Part shown: positions 1-11,329 of the stretch, in pieces
Layout of the letters: every line of letters starts with the position of its first letter
How positions within the stretch are numbered: the first letter of the stretch is position 1
Assembly (NCBI RefSeq): GCF_000423445.1
Contig: NZ_AUHZ01000013.1
Location: forward strand, 34,734-98,733
Length of the DNA stretch: 64,000 bases
From: Acidipropionibacterium thoenii DSM 20276
GTDB lineage: Bacteria; Actinomycetota; Actinomycetes; Propionibacteriales; Propionibacteriaceae
Direction: 5' to 3'
Notes under the pieces: generated by a model
Database searches by the model: none
Seen by the model: the letters and a program-made list of their open reading frames with translations, nothing else
What the model was told of the DNA's origin: nothing
Program-made: the position numbers and the translations under genes

Positions 1-1640
1 ATCAGCATCTCGCCCTTGATCTCGGGGGGCAGGGACAGCGCGTTGGGATCGGTGAGGACCTCGACCAGGGCCGGCCCGTCGGCCGCCAGAGCCTCGGTGA
101 GAGCCCGGCGCACCTCCGTGGGATCGTCGACCCGCTCAGCGTGGAATCCCATCGCCGTGGCGACCCCGGCGTAGTTGACATCGTGGACGTCGGTGCCGAA
201 GTCGGGCAGGCCGTTGACCAGCTGCTCCAGCTTGACCATGCCGAGGGTCGAGTTGTTGAACACGATCACCTTGATCGGCAGGTTGTGCATCCGGGCGGTG
301 ACCAGCTCACCGAGCAGCATCGACAGGCCCCCGTCGCCGGACACCGAGATGACCTGGCGGCCGGGGTGAGAGGCCTGGGCGCCCAGCGCCAGCGGCAGGG
401 CATCGGCCATCGAGCCATGCAGGAAGGAGCCGATCAGGCGGCGGGTGCCCAGCGGATCGATGTAGCGAGCGGTCCAGACATTGCACATCCCGGTGTCGGC
501 GGTGAAGATCGCATCCTTGGCGGCCACCTCGTTGAGGGTGTGGGCCACGAACTCGGGGTGGATCGGTCGCATCTTCTCGACATTGCGGGTGTAGGAGCCG
601 ACCGGCGCGTTCATGATCTTGGCGTGCCGCTTGACGGTGGCCTTGAGGAACTTGTCGTCGTGCTGCTTGACCAGCGGGGTCAGGGCGGTGACCAGGGCCT
701 TGATGTCGGCCTGCACCGGGAAGGAGACGTCGGTCCTGCGGCCCAGCTTCTCGGCGTGGTGGTCGACCTGGACAGTCAGCGTGTCGGGCAGGAACTGGTT
801 GTACGGGAAGTCGGTACCCAGCAGCAGCAGGACGTCGGCGTCGTTCATCCCCTCGGCGGCGGCGCCGTAACCCAGCAGACCGGTCATCCCGACGTCGAAC
901 GGGTTGTCGTACTGGATGAAGTCCTTGCCGCGCAGGCTGTGGCCGACCGGGGCCTTCAGCTTGTCGGCCAGCGCGAGCACCTCGTCGTGGGCACCCTCGA
1001 CGCCGGCTCCGGCGAAGATGGCGACCTTGCGGGAGTCGTTGAGCAGGGTGACCAGCTGCTTGAGATCCTCGGGGTTGGGCTCCATGATCGGGCGGCGGCT
1101 CGGCACGTAGACCGGGGTCGGGGCGGTGGCCTTCTGGTCGGTGATGTCACCGGGCAGGGTGATCACCGAGACCGACGACAGCGCCACTGCGTGGCGGATC
1201 GCGGAGTTCATGACGCGGGGCGCCTGGGCCGGGCTGGAGACCATCTCGCAGTAGTCGGAGCACTCCACGAAGAGCCGGTCGGGGTGGGTCTCCTGGAAGT
1301 AGGAGGAGCCGATCTGGACGCTCGGGATGTGGGAGGCCAGGGCCAGCACCGGGGCCTGCGAGCGGTAGGCGTCGAAGAGGCCGTTGATGAGGTGCAGGTT
1401 GCCCGGCCCACAGGAGCCGGCGCACACCGCCAGCTCACCGGTCAGCTGGGCATCGGCGGCGGCCGCGAATGCCGCGGCCTCCTCGTGCCGCACGTGCACC
1501 CAGTCGATGCCGCCCTTGGCAGATCCGCCGGTCTTGCGAACGGCGTCGACGATCGGGTTCAGGGAGTCACCCACGATCCCGTAGATGCGCCGCACACCAG
1601 CTTCCACAAGTTGCTGGACCAGTTGTTCGGCGACGTTCAT
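1..1640 (-). CDS. poxB: Pyruvate dehydrogenase (quinone) / pyruvate oxidase, C-terminus cut by window edge
   Basis: ThDP- and FAD-dependent enzyme that decarboxylates pyruvate to acetate and CO2 and passes electrons to the quinone pool at the membrane. About 546 residues are visible, against roughly 570-580 for the family, so only the last few dozen are missing; in E. coli that tail is the membrane-binding peptide. The N-terminal ThDP domain has the catalytic glutamate in RHEEAAAFA (residues 51-59), a central FAD-binding domain follows, and the C-terminal ThDP domain has GDGG followed about 25 residues later by the NN pair of the classical GDG-NN motif. The start ATG is preceded by a GGAGG ribosome-binding site 7 nt upstream. 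The 124-bp gap to lmeA probably carries its own promoter. Other ThDP enzymes such as acetolactate synthase are less likely because the best-matching motifs are PoxB-like. Confidence 0.9.
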   Translation of the reverse strand, partial: MNVAEQLVQQLVEAGVRRIYGIVGDSLNPIVDAVRKTGGSAKGGIDWVHVRHEEAAAFAAAADAQLTGELAVCAGSCGPGNLHLINGLFDAYRSQAPVLALASHIPSVQIGSSYFQETHPDRLFVECSDYCEMVSSPAQAPRVMNSAIRHAVALSSVSVITLPGDITDQKATAPTPVYVPSRRPIMEPNPEDLKQLVTLLNDSRKVAIFAGAGVEGAHDEVLALADKLKAPVGHSLRGKDFIQYDNPFDVGMTGLLGYGAAAEGMNDADVLLLLGTDFPYNQFLPDTLTVQVDHHAEKLGRRTDVSFPVQADIKALVTALTPLVKQHDDKFLKATVKRHAKIMNAPVGSYTRNVEKMRPIHPEFVAHTLNEVAAKDAIFTADTGMCNVWTARYIDPLGTRRLIGSFLHGSMADALPLALGAQASHPGRQVISVSGDGGLSMLLGELVTARMHNLPIKVIVFNNSTLGMVKLEQLVNGLPDFGTDVHDVNYAGVATAMGFHAERVDDPTEVRRALTEALAADGPALVEVLTDPNALSLPPEIKGEML

Positions 1641-1764
1641 GGAGGACCTCCGGATTGAGACAGTGAGGAACAGTCAGTGGGCATGCCCATGGGTACCGTA
1701 GTCGTTCGTGCAGCAGGGATCCTGCCGCCTTCGCGATCGGCTGACAGCGGGAGGGGGGACCCGC

Positions 1765-2607
1765 TCAGCTGTTGAGAAGATCCTTGACCTCGACCTGGGT
1801 TCCGGCCAGCGCGATCTCCACCCCGGCGCTGTCGACGGTCAGCGACTCATACCTCAGCGAACCGAGGTCCGGCAGCACCATCCGCCGCGACATCGCCGAC
1901 AGCGCCGGGGTCAGCAGGGTCGAGGGGATGGTGATGCCATCGACGCTGGCCCTGGGATCTGTCAGGGTCACCGTGCGGGTGGCCGGATCGATCCCCGGGG
2001 AGGCGGAGACCATCACCGTGACATCGGCTCCCAGCACGCTGACGGTGCGTGCCACCTGAACCCGGGAGTCCCCGCCCGAGCTGACGGTGACCCCGCCCAG
2101 CCGCGACAACTCCTGCCAGCTCAGATGGCCACTGGCAGCGGCCTGCCCGACGACGGCGGTCTGCATGTCACGGACATTGCGCAGGTCGGTGGCGTGCACC
2201 GAGACCTTGGTGAAGGTCACCTTCTGGTCGTCCTTGGCGACGGTGGCGGTGGGTATCGACAGGTCCACCGAGGACAGCCTGTGGGTGGCCATCACCGCCA
2301 GGAAGGGCCATCCGCCGATGCTGACCCCGACCGTGTCGGAGTCGGTGCTGACGGTGCTGGCCACCTGATCGGCGATCTGGGACTGGACGTGCTGACGGGA
2401 GACGGCGTCTGCCAGCACGGCTGCGGCCACCACCAGCACGACGATCACCAGGATGCCGATCCGGCGCAGCACGGTGCCTCGGCGCCTCGGCGCGGCCGGC
2501 GGACCAGCCGGATCGATGAGGGTCGGCTCCGCCCAGTCGTCGGGAAGGACCACGGTGGGCTCCTGGTCCGGACTACCTGCGGAGCCCTGGCGGGGCCGGT
2601 CCATCAA
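1765..2607 (-). CDS. LmeA-like (DUF2993) phospholipid-binding protein
   Basis: 280 residues: an acidic, proline-rich cytoplasmic N-terminus (about 1-45), one membrane segment (about 48-66), then an extracytoplasmic domain typical of the DUF2993/LmeA family, which in mycobacteria binds phospholipid and helps lipomannan maturation. Seen here are the membrane anchor and the repeated beta-rich pattern of the domain, including the GGWPFL segment near residue 98. The exact role in a non-mycolate organism is unknown. It starts with two adjacent ATG codons four bases downstream of the dapB stop, so it is very likely co-transcribed with dapB. A weak hairpin overlaps its stop codon (1746-1765). Confidence 0.72.
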   Translation of the reverse strand: MMDRPRQGSAGSPDQEPTVVLPDDWAEPTLIDPAGPPAAPRRRGTVLRRIGILVIVVLVVAAAVLADAVSRQHVQSQIADQVASTVSTDSDTVGVSIGGWPFLAVMATHRLSSVDLSIPTATVAKDDQKVTFTKVSVHATDLRNVRDMQTAVVGQAAASGHLSWQELSRLGGVTVSSGGDSRVQVARTVSVLGADVTVMVSASPGIDPATRTVTLTDPRASVDGITIPSTLLTPALSAMSRRMVLPDLGSLRYESLTVDSAGVEIALAGTQVEVKDLLNS

Positions 2608-2611
2608 CTTC

Positions 2612-4055
<1,444 letters not shown>

Positions 4056-4059
<4 letters not shown>

Positions 4060-5921
4060 GGCATCCCCGATGGCAGGCTCGCCTCCACCACTGTCCCTCG
4101 TGGAGTTCCGTCCCGCACCGTGAGAAGGCCCCCGCAGGCGGCGACCCGCTCGGTGATTCCCCGCAGCCCCGCCCCGAGTCTGAGGTCGGCCCCACCGCTG
4201 CCGTCATCGCTGACGGTCAGGACCAGCGAGTCCGGGGACTCCTCTACGGTCAGCGCGATGCGCTGTGCGCCCGAGTGCTTGACCGCATTGGCGACCGCCT
4301 CGCAGGCGACGAAGTAGGCGGTGGTCTCCACCTCGACGGGATGGCGGCGGTGCAACTCCCCCTGCTGGCAGACGCCGTCCAGGGGTCCGACCAGCTGGGC
4401 CAGGGCCGCCCCCAGACCCTCGCTGGCCAGCGCCGCCGGGACCCGCCCGGCCCCCAGCGCCCGGATCTGGTCGACCACCTGCCGCATCGCGCCCACCGTC
4501 TCGCCGACCAGGATCCGCGCGCCGGGATCCGCCAGCAGCTGTCCGGACAGCTGCAGGTTGAGGGCGATTCCGAGCAGATGGGCCTGGACGCCGTCGTGCA
4601 GGTCCCGGCTGAGCCGCTGACGTTCTGCGATGGCCGCCCTGTCGGCCCGGGCCGCCTCCCGTTCGATGCTGGTCTCCAGGACCGCAGCCGCACTCAGCCG
4701 GCTGCAGTCCCCCAGACCGGCCAGCCGGTGTCTCGCCCGTGCCGTCGTGCAGCCGGCCAGCGCCCTGCCCTCGCTGCCGTCCAGCACCACGGCGCCGGCG
4801 ACGGGGGTCACCTGCCGGCCGTCGGCGTCGAGCCAGGCGCCATCACCGGCCCGCACCACCAGCTGCAGCCCCGGATCGCCGGTCACCTTGCGCAGTACCT
4901 GCTGGAGGGCCAGCTGCCGATGCCCCGAGGCGTCCCCCAGTGCCGCCAGCTCGGACTCCAGCTCATCGCGGGGATCGATCTGCCGGGCCGCCCAGCGGTG
5001 CAGCAGGGCGGATCCGAGAGCCACCACCGCGGTGGTCAGTACCGCCGCCGACAGCGCCGCCGCCGACCCCGAGGAGGCCAGCACTGCCAGTCCGACGCCG
5101 ATCCCCGCGATGAGGGTGACCAGTGCCAGCAGCCCCGCCAACGAGGCCAGGATGATCCGACGGCTCAGCAGCCAGCTCGCGGCCCGCCGGGTGGCCGCCC
5201 GGACGAGCAGCGCGGTGCCGGCCGCGCACAGTGAGAACCCGACCATCAGTGCCGAGACCCCCAGACCGGCAATGTTCAGAGCCATCTCGGCCGCCCCCAG
5301 CATCATGCAGAACCCGATGATGACCACCGGTACCACCGAGGCCAGCCCGCAGATGATGGCCCGCCGTCTCGTCTCGGCCCCGGTACCGCGTACCAGCGGC
5401 CAACTGGCCAGCACGGGGATCGCGAACCCTCCCAGCCAGGCGACCGACCCCAGCAGCGCCAAGGACTCCTCCCCCAGCGCCGGGACCAGTACCGCCACCG
5501 TCGCCAGCAGCAGGAGCAGCGCGATCCCGGTTCGCCGACTGCGTCCGGTGACTGTCGAGATGGCCAGGATCGGGAGCAGATTGACCATCGTCAGGGGGAT
5601 CCAGTGGCCGATCCCGGCTGCGAAGAACACTCTCCCACCGCCGATCCCCGCCGCTGCCAGAGCCATCAGGCAGGGGTAGGCCAGGGTGCTCAGGCCCAAC
5701 GTCAGCATCGCCGCGCGCAGTGCCCAGCCCCCCTGATCCAGCCCGCCGGCCAGCAGCAGGATGGAGATCCCCGACAGCGCCATCACCGCCAGGATCGCGG
5801 GCGCGATCACGAACCCCATCGGATTGTCGGCCGGCCATCCCACCGCCATGCAGGCCACCGAGACGGGCACCCCGAGGGCCGCCGGAACGGTGACGACCGC
5901 GCGCCAGATGATGTGGGCCAT
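4056..5921 (-). CDS. Membrane sensor histidine kinase, NarX/DesK type
   Basis: 621-residue membrane kinase. Roughly the first 310 residues contain eight or more hydrophobic segments with little extracytoplasmic sequence, suggesting membrane-embedded sensing. A linker follows, then a HisKA_3 dimerisation helix with RLSRDLHDGVQ (phospho-acceptor His near residue 442), an N-box around ACEAVANAVKH, and a glycine-rich G-box (DDGSGG) near residue 575. This architecture pairs with NarL-type regulators, and such a regulator gene follows with a 4-bp overlap but is interrupted by a stop codon. The signal is unknown. It is divergent from the small membrane protein gene at 6054, with which it shares a 132-bp intergenic region. 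Confidence 0.85.
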
Positions 5922-6053
5922 GACTCATCGTCCCCCGGTCAGGGGTCAGCAGGAATAGGCGACTTCACCGATGTCCGGGGGCCCCGCCCAGCCCTAGCGT
6001 CGTGTCATCACCGAGATCTGGACATCACGTCATCCACTGTCCGAGGAGGAGCC

Positions 6054-6530
6054 ATGACATCGGTCCCCGCACCCACCACGAGTTCACTGCCCAGTACCCC
6101 GAGCGCGGGAGCCCTGCGCACCGTCTGGCTGGCCGCGCTGCTCCTGACCAGCCTCGCGCTGCCGTTCATCTTCCTGCCCATGGAGGCCCACTGGGCTCAC
6201 ATGGTCTTCCACCTGATCGGCATTCCACTGTGTCTGGCGGGAGTCGTGCTGCTGGCCCGGATCCGACACTCCTCGGCCAGCAGGACGATCCGCGTGATGA
6301 CCGGGATCAACACCGCATTCTTCATCGGATGGCTGATCGGTCACCTCGGAGAGCTGATGGTGGTGCTGGGCCACGGCGGGGCGCACGCCGACGAGGAGGT
6401 CTTCGACAACCCCGTCCACAGCTCCTTCGCCGCCCTCGCGGTGCCCTCCTGGATGCTCGCCGTGGTCGGCTCGATCATGTTGCTGGTGACCATCGGGATC
6501 GTCTCCCTGCGGCATCGCCGCCACCGCTGA
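6054..6530 (+). CDS. Small four-helix membrane protein, unknown function
   Basis: 158 residues. A threonine/serine-rich N-terminus precedes four hydrophobic segments at about 23-43, 50-70, 82-108 and 123-150. Histidines cluster near the membrane borders (HWAHMVFH, GHLGE, GHGGAHAD), and the tail is RHRRHR. No family is recognised. The ATG is preceded by GAGGAGGA at optimal distance, giving a strong start. It is transcribed divergently from the two-component kinase, a common arrangement for a target or accessory protein of the system, but that link is inference. It ends before a strong bidirectional hairpin shared with pnp. Confidence 0.7.
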   Translation: MTSVPAPTTSSLPSTPSAGALRTVWLAALLLTSLALPFIFLPMEAHWAHMVFHLIGIPLCLAGVVLLARIRHSSASRTIRVMTGINTAFFIGWLIGHLGELMVVLGHGGAHADEEVFDNPVHSSFAALAVPSWMLAVVGSIMLLVTIGIVSLRHRRHR

Positions 6531-6548
6531 GACCTGCCCACGCGGACC

Positions 6549-6589
6549 AGGGCCCCCGGGCCGGGATCAACTCCCGGCCCGGGGGCCCT
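6549..6589. terminator. Perfect 18-bp stem hairpin between convergent genes
   Basis: The arms 6549-6566 and 6572-6589 are perfect reverse complements around a 5-nt loop (TCAAC). It lies between the small membrane protein gene (+) and pnp (-), which converge here, so it probably ends both transcripts. There is no U-tract, which is common in high-GC actinobacteria. Confidence 0.8.
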
Positions 6590-6616
6590 GTCATGGTGAG
6601 CTCTGCTGAGCCGGGC

Positions 6617-8812
6617 TCAGTCCTCGTCGTCCTTGGAGGCCAGCACCAGGGAGAGCTTGCCGCGGTCATCGACCTCGGCGATCTCCACCTGGATGGACTG
6701 GCCCACGCTGAGCACGTCCTCGACGGACTCGACACGCTTGCCGTCGTTGAGCTCGCGCATCTTGGAGATGTGCAGCAGGCCGTCCTTGCCGGGCAGCAGG
6801 GAGATGAAGGCGCCGAAGCTCGTGGTCTTGACGACCGTACCGAGGTAGCGCTCGCCGACCTCGGGCATCTGCGGGTTGGCGATGGCGTTGACCAGGTCGC
6901 GGGCGGCCTCGGCCGAGGCACCGTCGGCAGCACCGATGAAGATCGTGCCGTCGTCCTGCACCGAGATATTGGCCCCGGTATCCTCCTGCATCTGGTTGAT
7001 CATCTTGCCCTTGGGCCCGATCACCTCGCCGATCTTGTCGACCGGGATGTGCACCGTGAGGATCCGCGGCGCGGTCGGGGCCATCTCGTCGGGCTCGTCG
7101 ATGGCGTCGTTCATCACCTCGAGGATCGCGGTGCGAGCCTCCTTGGCCTGGGTCAGCGCGGCGGCCAGCACATCGGCCGGAATGCCGTTGAGCTTGGTGT
7201 CGAGCTGCAGGGCGGTGACGAACTCGCTGGTACCGGCGACCTTGAAGTCCATGTCGCCGAGGGCGTCCTCGGCTCCCAGGATGTCGGTCAGCGCCAGGTA
7301 CTTGGTGCTGCCGTCATCGTTGGGCTCGCTCATCAGGCCCATCGCGATGCCGGCCACCGAGGCCCGCAGCGGGACGCCGGCATTGAGCAGCGAGAGCGTG
7401 GAGGCGCACACCGAGCCCATCGAGGTCGACCCGTTGGAGCCGATCGCCTCGGAGACCTGGCGGATGGCGTAGGGGAACTCGTCGCGGTCGGGCAGCACCG
7501 GGATGAGGGCGCGCTCGGCGAGATTGCCGTGGCCGACCTCACGGCGCTTGGGGGAGCCCACCCGACCGGTCTCACCGGTGGAGTAGGGGGGCATGTTGTA
7601 GTTGTGCATGTAGCGCCGGGTCTTGTCGGGGGACAAGGTGTCCAGCTTCTGCTCCATGTCGAGCATGTTCAAGGTGGTGACGCCCAGGATCTGGGTCTCG
7701 CCACGCTGGAACAGGGCCGAGCCGTGCACCCGGGGGACGATGCCGACCTCGGCCGACAGGGTACGGATGTCGCGGGGACCACGCCCGTCGATGCGGACGC
7801 CCTCGTCGAGCACGCGCTTGCGCACGATCTTCTTCATCATGGCCTTGAAGGCTCCGGAGACCTCGGCCTCACGGCCCGGGAACTGCCCGGCGAGCTCGGC
7901 CTTGATCCGGCTCTTCAGCTCGGACTCGGCGTCCTGACGATCCAGCTTCGCCGCGATCTGCTCGATCCGTGCCAGCTCGTCGTGACCCTTGGCCTCGACG
8001 GCGTCATACAGATCCTGCTCGTAGTCCTTGAAGACCGGGAAGTCGTAGGTCTCCTTGGGCAGCTTGGCGGCCAGTGCCACCTGGGCATCGCACAGCACCT
8101 TGATGAAGGGCTTGGCGGCCTCCAGTCCGGTGGCCACCACCTCCTCGGTGGGAGCGGTGCGGCCCGAACGGACCAGGTTCCAGGTGGCCGGCGTCGACTC
8201 GGCCTCGACCATCATGATGGCGACGTCACCGTCAGCCAGCACGCGGCCGGCGACCACCATGTCGAAGGTCGACTCCTTGCGCTGCTCGACATCGGGGAAG
8301 CACACCCACTGGTCATCGATGAGGGCCATCCGGACCCCGCCGATCGGCCCGGAGAAGGGCAGTCCGGCGAGCTGGGTGGACATCGAGGCGGCATTGATGG
8401 CCACCACGTCGTAGTAGACCGACGGGTTGAGGGCCAGCACCGTGACGACGACCTGGACCTCGTTGCGCAGACCCTTGACGAATGTCGGGCGCAGCGGGCG
8501 GTCGATGAGACGGCAGGCCAGGATGGCGTTCTCCGAGGGCCGCCCCTCGCGCCGGAAGAAGGAGCCGGGGATCCGCCCGGCGGCGTACATGCGCTCCTCG
8601 ACATCGACCGTCAACGGGAAGAAGTCGATGGAGTCGCGGGGGGTCTTGGCAGCGGTGGTGGTCGACAGCAGCATGGTGTCGCCATCGAGGTAGACGGCCG
8701 AGGAGCCGTCGGCCTGCTGTGCCAGCAGGCCCGCCTCGAAGCGCACGACATGCTTGCCGAACGATCCGTTGTCGATGACTGCCTCGGTGAATTCGAGACC
8801 GGGTCCCTCCAT
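6617..8812 (-). CDS. pnp: Polyribonucleotide nucleotidyltransferase (PNPase)
   Basis: Phosphorolytic 3'-5' exoribonuclease and polymerase for RNA turnover; the actinobacterial enzymes were also called guanosine pentaphosphate synthetase. 731 residues. Order: a first RNase PH-like domain, a helical linker, a second catalytic RNase PH domain (about 330-560, with [12 protein letters not shown]), a KH domain with [11 protein letters not shown] near residue 600, and a C-terminal S1 domain with the FGAF motif. The start at 8812 is supported by GAAAGGA upstream and by MEGPGLEF, a typical N-terminus; the reading frame stays open to 8914 but without conserved sequence. It follows rpsO in the usual order, separated by a rho-independent terminator and a structured leader of about 190 nt. 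Confidence 0.96.
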   Translation of the reverse strand: MEGPGLEFTEAVIDNGSFGKHVVRFEAGLLAQQADGSSAVYLDGDTMLLSTTTAAKTPRDSIDFFPLTVDVEERMYAAGRIPGSFFRREGRPSENAILACRLIDRPLRPTFVKGLRNEVQVVVTVLALNPSVYYDVVAINAASMSTQLAGLPFSGPIGGVRMALIDDQWVCFPDVEQRKESTFDMVVAGRVLADGDVAIMMVEAESTPATWNLVRSGRTAPTEEVVATGLEAAKPFIKVLCDAQVALAAKLPKETYDFPVFKDYEQDLYDAVEAKGHDELARIEQIAAKLDRQDAESELKSRIKAELAGQFPGREAEVSGAFKAMMKKIVRKRVLDEGVRIDGRGPRDIRTLSAEVGIVPRVHGSALFQRGETQILGVTTLNMLDMEQKLDTLSPDKTRRYMHNYNMPPYSTGETGRVGSPKRREVGHGNLAERALIPVLPDRDEFPYAIRQVSEAIGSNGSTSMGSVCASTLSLLNAGVPLRASVAGIAMGLMSEPNDDGSTKYLALTDILGAEDALGDMDFKVAGTSEFVTALQLDTKLNGIPADVLAAALTQAKEARTAILEVMNDAIDEPDEMAPTAPRILTVHIPVDKIGEVIGPKGKMINQMQEDTGANISVQDDGTIFIGAADGASAEAARDLVNAIANPQMPEVGERYLGTVVKTTSFGAFISLLPGKDGLLHISKMRELNDGKRVESVEDVLSVGQSIQVEIAEVDDRGKLSLVLASKDDED

Positions 8813-9028
8813 ATGGGGATTCCTTTCATGTGGGGCCGCCGCCCCCACGGGCGCGGTTGCGCCCATCCGACACTCGCGCCGGTCTTCGATCGAAGCCATC
8901 GGGGGAGCATTCACCCGCTGGCCACTACCGAGGACCGAGACGTGTTCTTTCGGACTGGACGGCGGTGTTACTTGTAGCTGTTCGCACTAATTGCCCTGCC
9001 ATCTTATCGCAGATGCAGTCGTGTCCCG
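8813..9028 (-). promoter_or_regulatory. pnp promoter and structured 5' leader
   Basis: The stretch between the rpsO terminator and pnp holds no gene. A possible -10 hexamer (TAAGAT on the minus strand, 9001-9006) would give a leader of about 190 nt. Next to the ribosome-binding site are two hairpins: 8849-8854 pairing with 8859-8864 (perfect 6 bp, 4-nt loop), and 8830-8835 pairing with 8843-8848. In E. coli pnp is autoregulated through a leader hairpin; a similar control here is inference. Confidence 0.4.
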
Positions 9029-9072
9029 AAAAAAACGCATCGGGGCCGCTCCCTGCAGGGAGCGGCCCCGAT
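9029..9072 (-). terminator. Rho-independent terminator of rpsO
   Basis: A perfect 34-bp palindrome (9039-9072) followed on the minus strand by GCG and a run of seven T (9029-9035). This is the clearest intrinsic terminator in the window. It separates rpsO from pnp, leaving pnp dependent on read-through or its own promoter. Confidence 0.93.
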
Positions 9073-9099
9073 GGTGATGAGGTCGTGGAGGTTACGACG

Positions 9100-9363
9100 T
9101 CACCGGCGCAGGCCGAGGCGGGCGATCAGGTCGCGGTAGTGCTCGATGTCGCTCTTGGCGACATAGTTGAGCAGACGACGACGCTGGCCGACCATGAGCA
9201 TCAAGCCACGACGAGAGTGATGGTCACCCTTGTGGACCTTGAGATGCTCGGTGAGGTCGGAGATCCGGCGGCTCAGCAGCGCGACCTGGACATCGGGAGA
9301 TCCGGTGTCACCAGGATGGGTCGCATACTCTTCGACGATCTTCTTCTTCTCTGCAGCATCCAT
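9100..9363 (-). CDS. rpsO: 30S ribosomal protein S15
   Basis: 87-residue primary 16S rRNA-binding protein of the small-subunit platform. The characteristic [30 protein letters not shown] and LLNYV segments are present. The start at 9363 has GGAGGAG upstream and gives MDAAEKKKI, the normal N-terminus. The 101-bp gap to ribF may contain an S15-responsive leader, since S15 autoregulation is widespread, but no specific structure could be assigned. It lies between ribF and pnp as in most actinobacteria. Confidence 0.96.
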   Translation of the reverse strand: MDAAEKKKIVEEYATHPGDTGSPDVQVALLSRRISDLTEHLKVHKGDHHSRRGLMLMVGQRRRLLNYVAKSDIEHYRDLIARLGLRR

Positions 9364-9464
9364 CCGGTGCTCCTCCCATGTCCATTGCGCGGCGCCTCCG
9401 ATGCCCTGATGGCTGGAAGCTCTTACACGGCCGCGGCCGATCTGACGGCAACTTGGACACGATA

Positions 9465-10394
9465 TCACGAGTCCTGCCTGAGCACCTCACGAGTGGCAGC
9501 GACGTCCTTGGTCATCTGGCTGATGAGGGGGTCGACGCCGGTGTACCTCACCTGCCCGCGCAGTCGGTCGACGAACTCCACGGTGATGTCGACGCCGTAG
9601 AGGTCCAGGTCGGTGCGATCCAGCACATAGGTCTCCACCCGGCGCTCGACACCGTCGAAGGTGGGATTGCTGCCCACCGAGATGGCCGATGGCAGCCGAT
9701 GGCCCGCCTCGGGACCGCCGGCCGGGATGAGCCAGCCGGCGTAGACCCCGTCGGCCGGCACCGCGTAGAGGGATGACAGCACCAGGTTGGCGGTCGGGAA
9801 ACCGAGGGTCCGGCCGCGCTGGTCCCCCATCACCACCACCCCCTGGACCTCGAAATCCCGGCCCAGGTGCTTGGCCGCCTGCCGCACCTTGCCCTCGGCG
9901 ACCGCGGCGCGGATCAGGGTGGAGGAGGTGGAGCTGCCGGCGACGTGGACCAGGTCCAGGGAGCTGACGTCGAACCGGCCCCGGCCGATCTCAGCCAGGG
10001 TCTGGGGGGTGCCGCAGGCCCGGTGGCCGAAACGGAAGTTGCGCCCCACCACGACATGTCGGGGGTTGAGGGGGTTGAGGACCTTGGTGACGAACTCCTG
10101 CGGGCTCCAGCCGGCCAGCTCCCGGGTGAACCGCACCACCCTGACCTGGCTGGCTCCAGCGGCCTCCAGCAACTCGATGCGGCGTTGCAGTGAGCACAGC
10201 AGCAGGGGTTCGCGGCCCGGGGTCAGCACCGAGACCGGGTGCGGCCAGAAGGTCACCACCACCAGCGGCAGGCTGGGATCCAGCCCGGCGGCCCTGGCCA
10301 GCACCGCCCGGTGACCGCGATGGACGCCGTCGAAGTTGCCGATGACGACCGTCGACTGGTCGGGTTGGGTGGCGGAGGAGGGCGTCGGTGACAC
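9465..10394 (-). CDS. ribF: Bifunctional riboflavin kinase / FAD synthetase
   Basis: Makes FMN from riboflavin with ATP and then FAD. 309 residues, family-typical. The N-terminal FAD synthetase (nucleotidyltransferase) domain has [10 protein letters not shown] at about 19-28, a middle part with [10 protein letters not shown], and SSTLIR near residue 157. The C-terminal flavokinase domain has [11 protein letters not shown] near 194-204 and VGSNPTF. It lies between truB and rpsO in the standard order. It ends 101 bp before rpsO. Confidence 0.95.
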   Translation of the reverse strand: MSPTPSSATQPDQSTVVIGNFDGVHRGHRAVLARAAGLDPSLPLVVVTFWPHPVSVLTPGREPLLLCSLQRRIELLEAAGASQVRVVRFTRELAGWSPQEFVTKVLNPLNPRHVVVGRNFRFGHRACGTPQTLAEIGRGRFDVSSLDLVHVAGSSTSSTLIRAAVAEGKVRQAAKHLGRDFEVQGVVVMGDQRGRTLGFPTANLVLSSLYAVPADGVYAGWLIPAGGPEAGHRLPSAISVGSNPTFDGVERRVETYVLDRTDLDLYGVDITVEFVDRLRGQVRYTGVDPLISQMTKDVAATREVLRQDS

Positions 10395-10436
10395 GTGGGG
10401 ATTGTATCCGCGCCGGGCGCTGGCGCCCGAATTCCC

Positions 10437-11318
10437 TCAGACGAGCACGGCGACCGCCCGTGACCAGCCGGGCCGCTCGGCATCGGGTCGGTAGAGCGCC
10501 AGCAGATCCCCCGAGGCCGCCGAGATCATCGCGGTGGGATCGGCCGGAACCACCAGCTCCAGGCGGCGTCCGACCCTCAGGTCCGCCTCCTGGGCGGCGT
10601 CGAGCCGGACCACCGGGAAGCTCGCGCGGGCGGCGTCGGCCATACTCATCAGCTCGGGTCTGGCCGCCCCCTCGGCCAGGTCCACGGGATCCTCCGGCAG
10701 GAGGTAGGGCCCGATCCGGGTGCGCCGCAGAGCGGTGAGGTGGCCACCCACCGACAGTGCGGCTCCCAGATCGCGGGCCAGTGCCCTGACATAGGTTCCG
10801 GAACTGCAGGTCACCGTGACATCCAGATCGACGACCCCGTCGCCCAGGTTGCGCACCGAGCCCAGATCGAATCGGGAGACGGTGACCGGCCGGGCGGCCA
10901 GCTCCACCTTCTCCCCGGCACGCACCCGGGCGTAGGACCTCCTGCCGTCGACCTTGATGGCGCTCACCGCGGTGGGCACCTGCATGATGTCTCCGCGCAG
11001 CCCGGAGATCGCCGCCTCGATCTGGCCGCTGGTCAGTGCGGAGGCATCGGCGGTACCGATGACCTCCCCCTCGGCATCGTCGGTGAGGGTGGACACCCCG
11101 AGCCGGATGTTGGCTGTGTAGTCCTTGTCATGGAGGGCCAGCCGGCCCAGCAGTCGGGTGGCCCTGCCGACCCCGACCACCAGCACACCGGTGGCCATCG
11201 GGTCCAGGGTGCCGGCATGGCCCACCTTGCGGGTGCCCATCAGCCGGCGGACCCTGCCCACCACCTGGTGGGAGGTCCAGCCGGCGGGCTTGTCGACGAT
11301 CAGTAGGCCGGAGTCCAT
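10437..11318 (-). CDS. truB: tRNA pseudouridine(55) synthase
   Basis: Isomerises U55 in the T-loop of tRNAs. 293 residues. The catalytic aspartate D39 is in GHAGTLDPMATG (residues 34-45), the KPAGWTSH motif at 10-17 forms part of the RNA site, and a C-terminal PUA-like region follows. It is normally preceded by rbfA; here the upstream neighbour is an aldolase gene 11 bp away, the edge of the polyol island. The insertion therefore probably separates truB from its ancestral upstream promoter, and truB may now be read from the aldolase transcript. Confidence 0.95.
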   Translation of the reverse strand: MDSGLLIVDKPAGWTSHQVVGRVRRLMGTRKVGHAGTLDPMATGVLVVGVGRATRLLGRLALHDKDYTANIRLGVSTLTDDAEGEVIGTADASALTSGQIEAAISGLRGDIMQVPTAVSAIKVDGRRSYARVRAGEKVELAARPVTVSRFDLGSVRNLGDGVVDLDVTVTCSSGTYVRALARDLGAALSVGGHLTALRRTRIGPYLLPEDPVDLAEGAARPELMSMADAARASFPVVRLDAAQEADLRVGRRLELVVPADPTAMISAASGDLLALYRPDAERPGWSRAVAVLV

Positions 11319-11329
11319 GGCGACCCAAC

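Noticed and set aside
8813..8914. N-terminal extension of PNPase from ATG 8914
   Set aside because: The extra 34 residues are not conserved in the family and a good ribosome-binding site precedes 8812.
6002..8977. Very long open frame (about 990 codons) antisense to pnp
   Set aside because: It mirrors pnp codon structure, has no recognisable domains, and contains the small membrane protein region in the wrong frame. High GC makes such shadows common.
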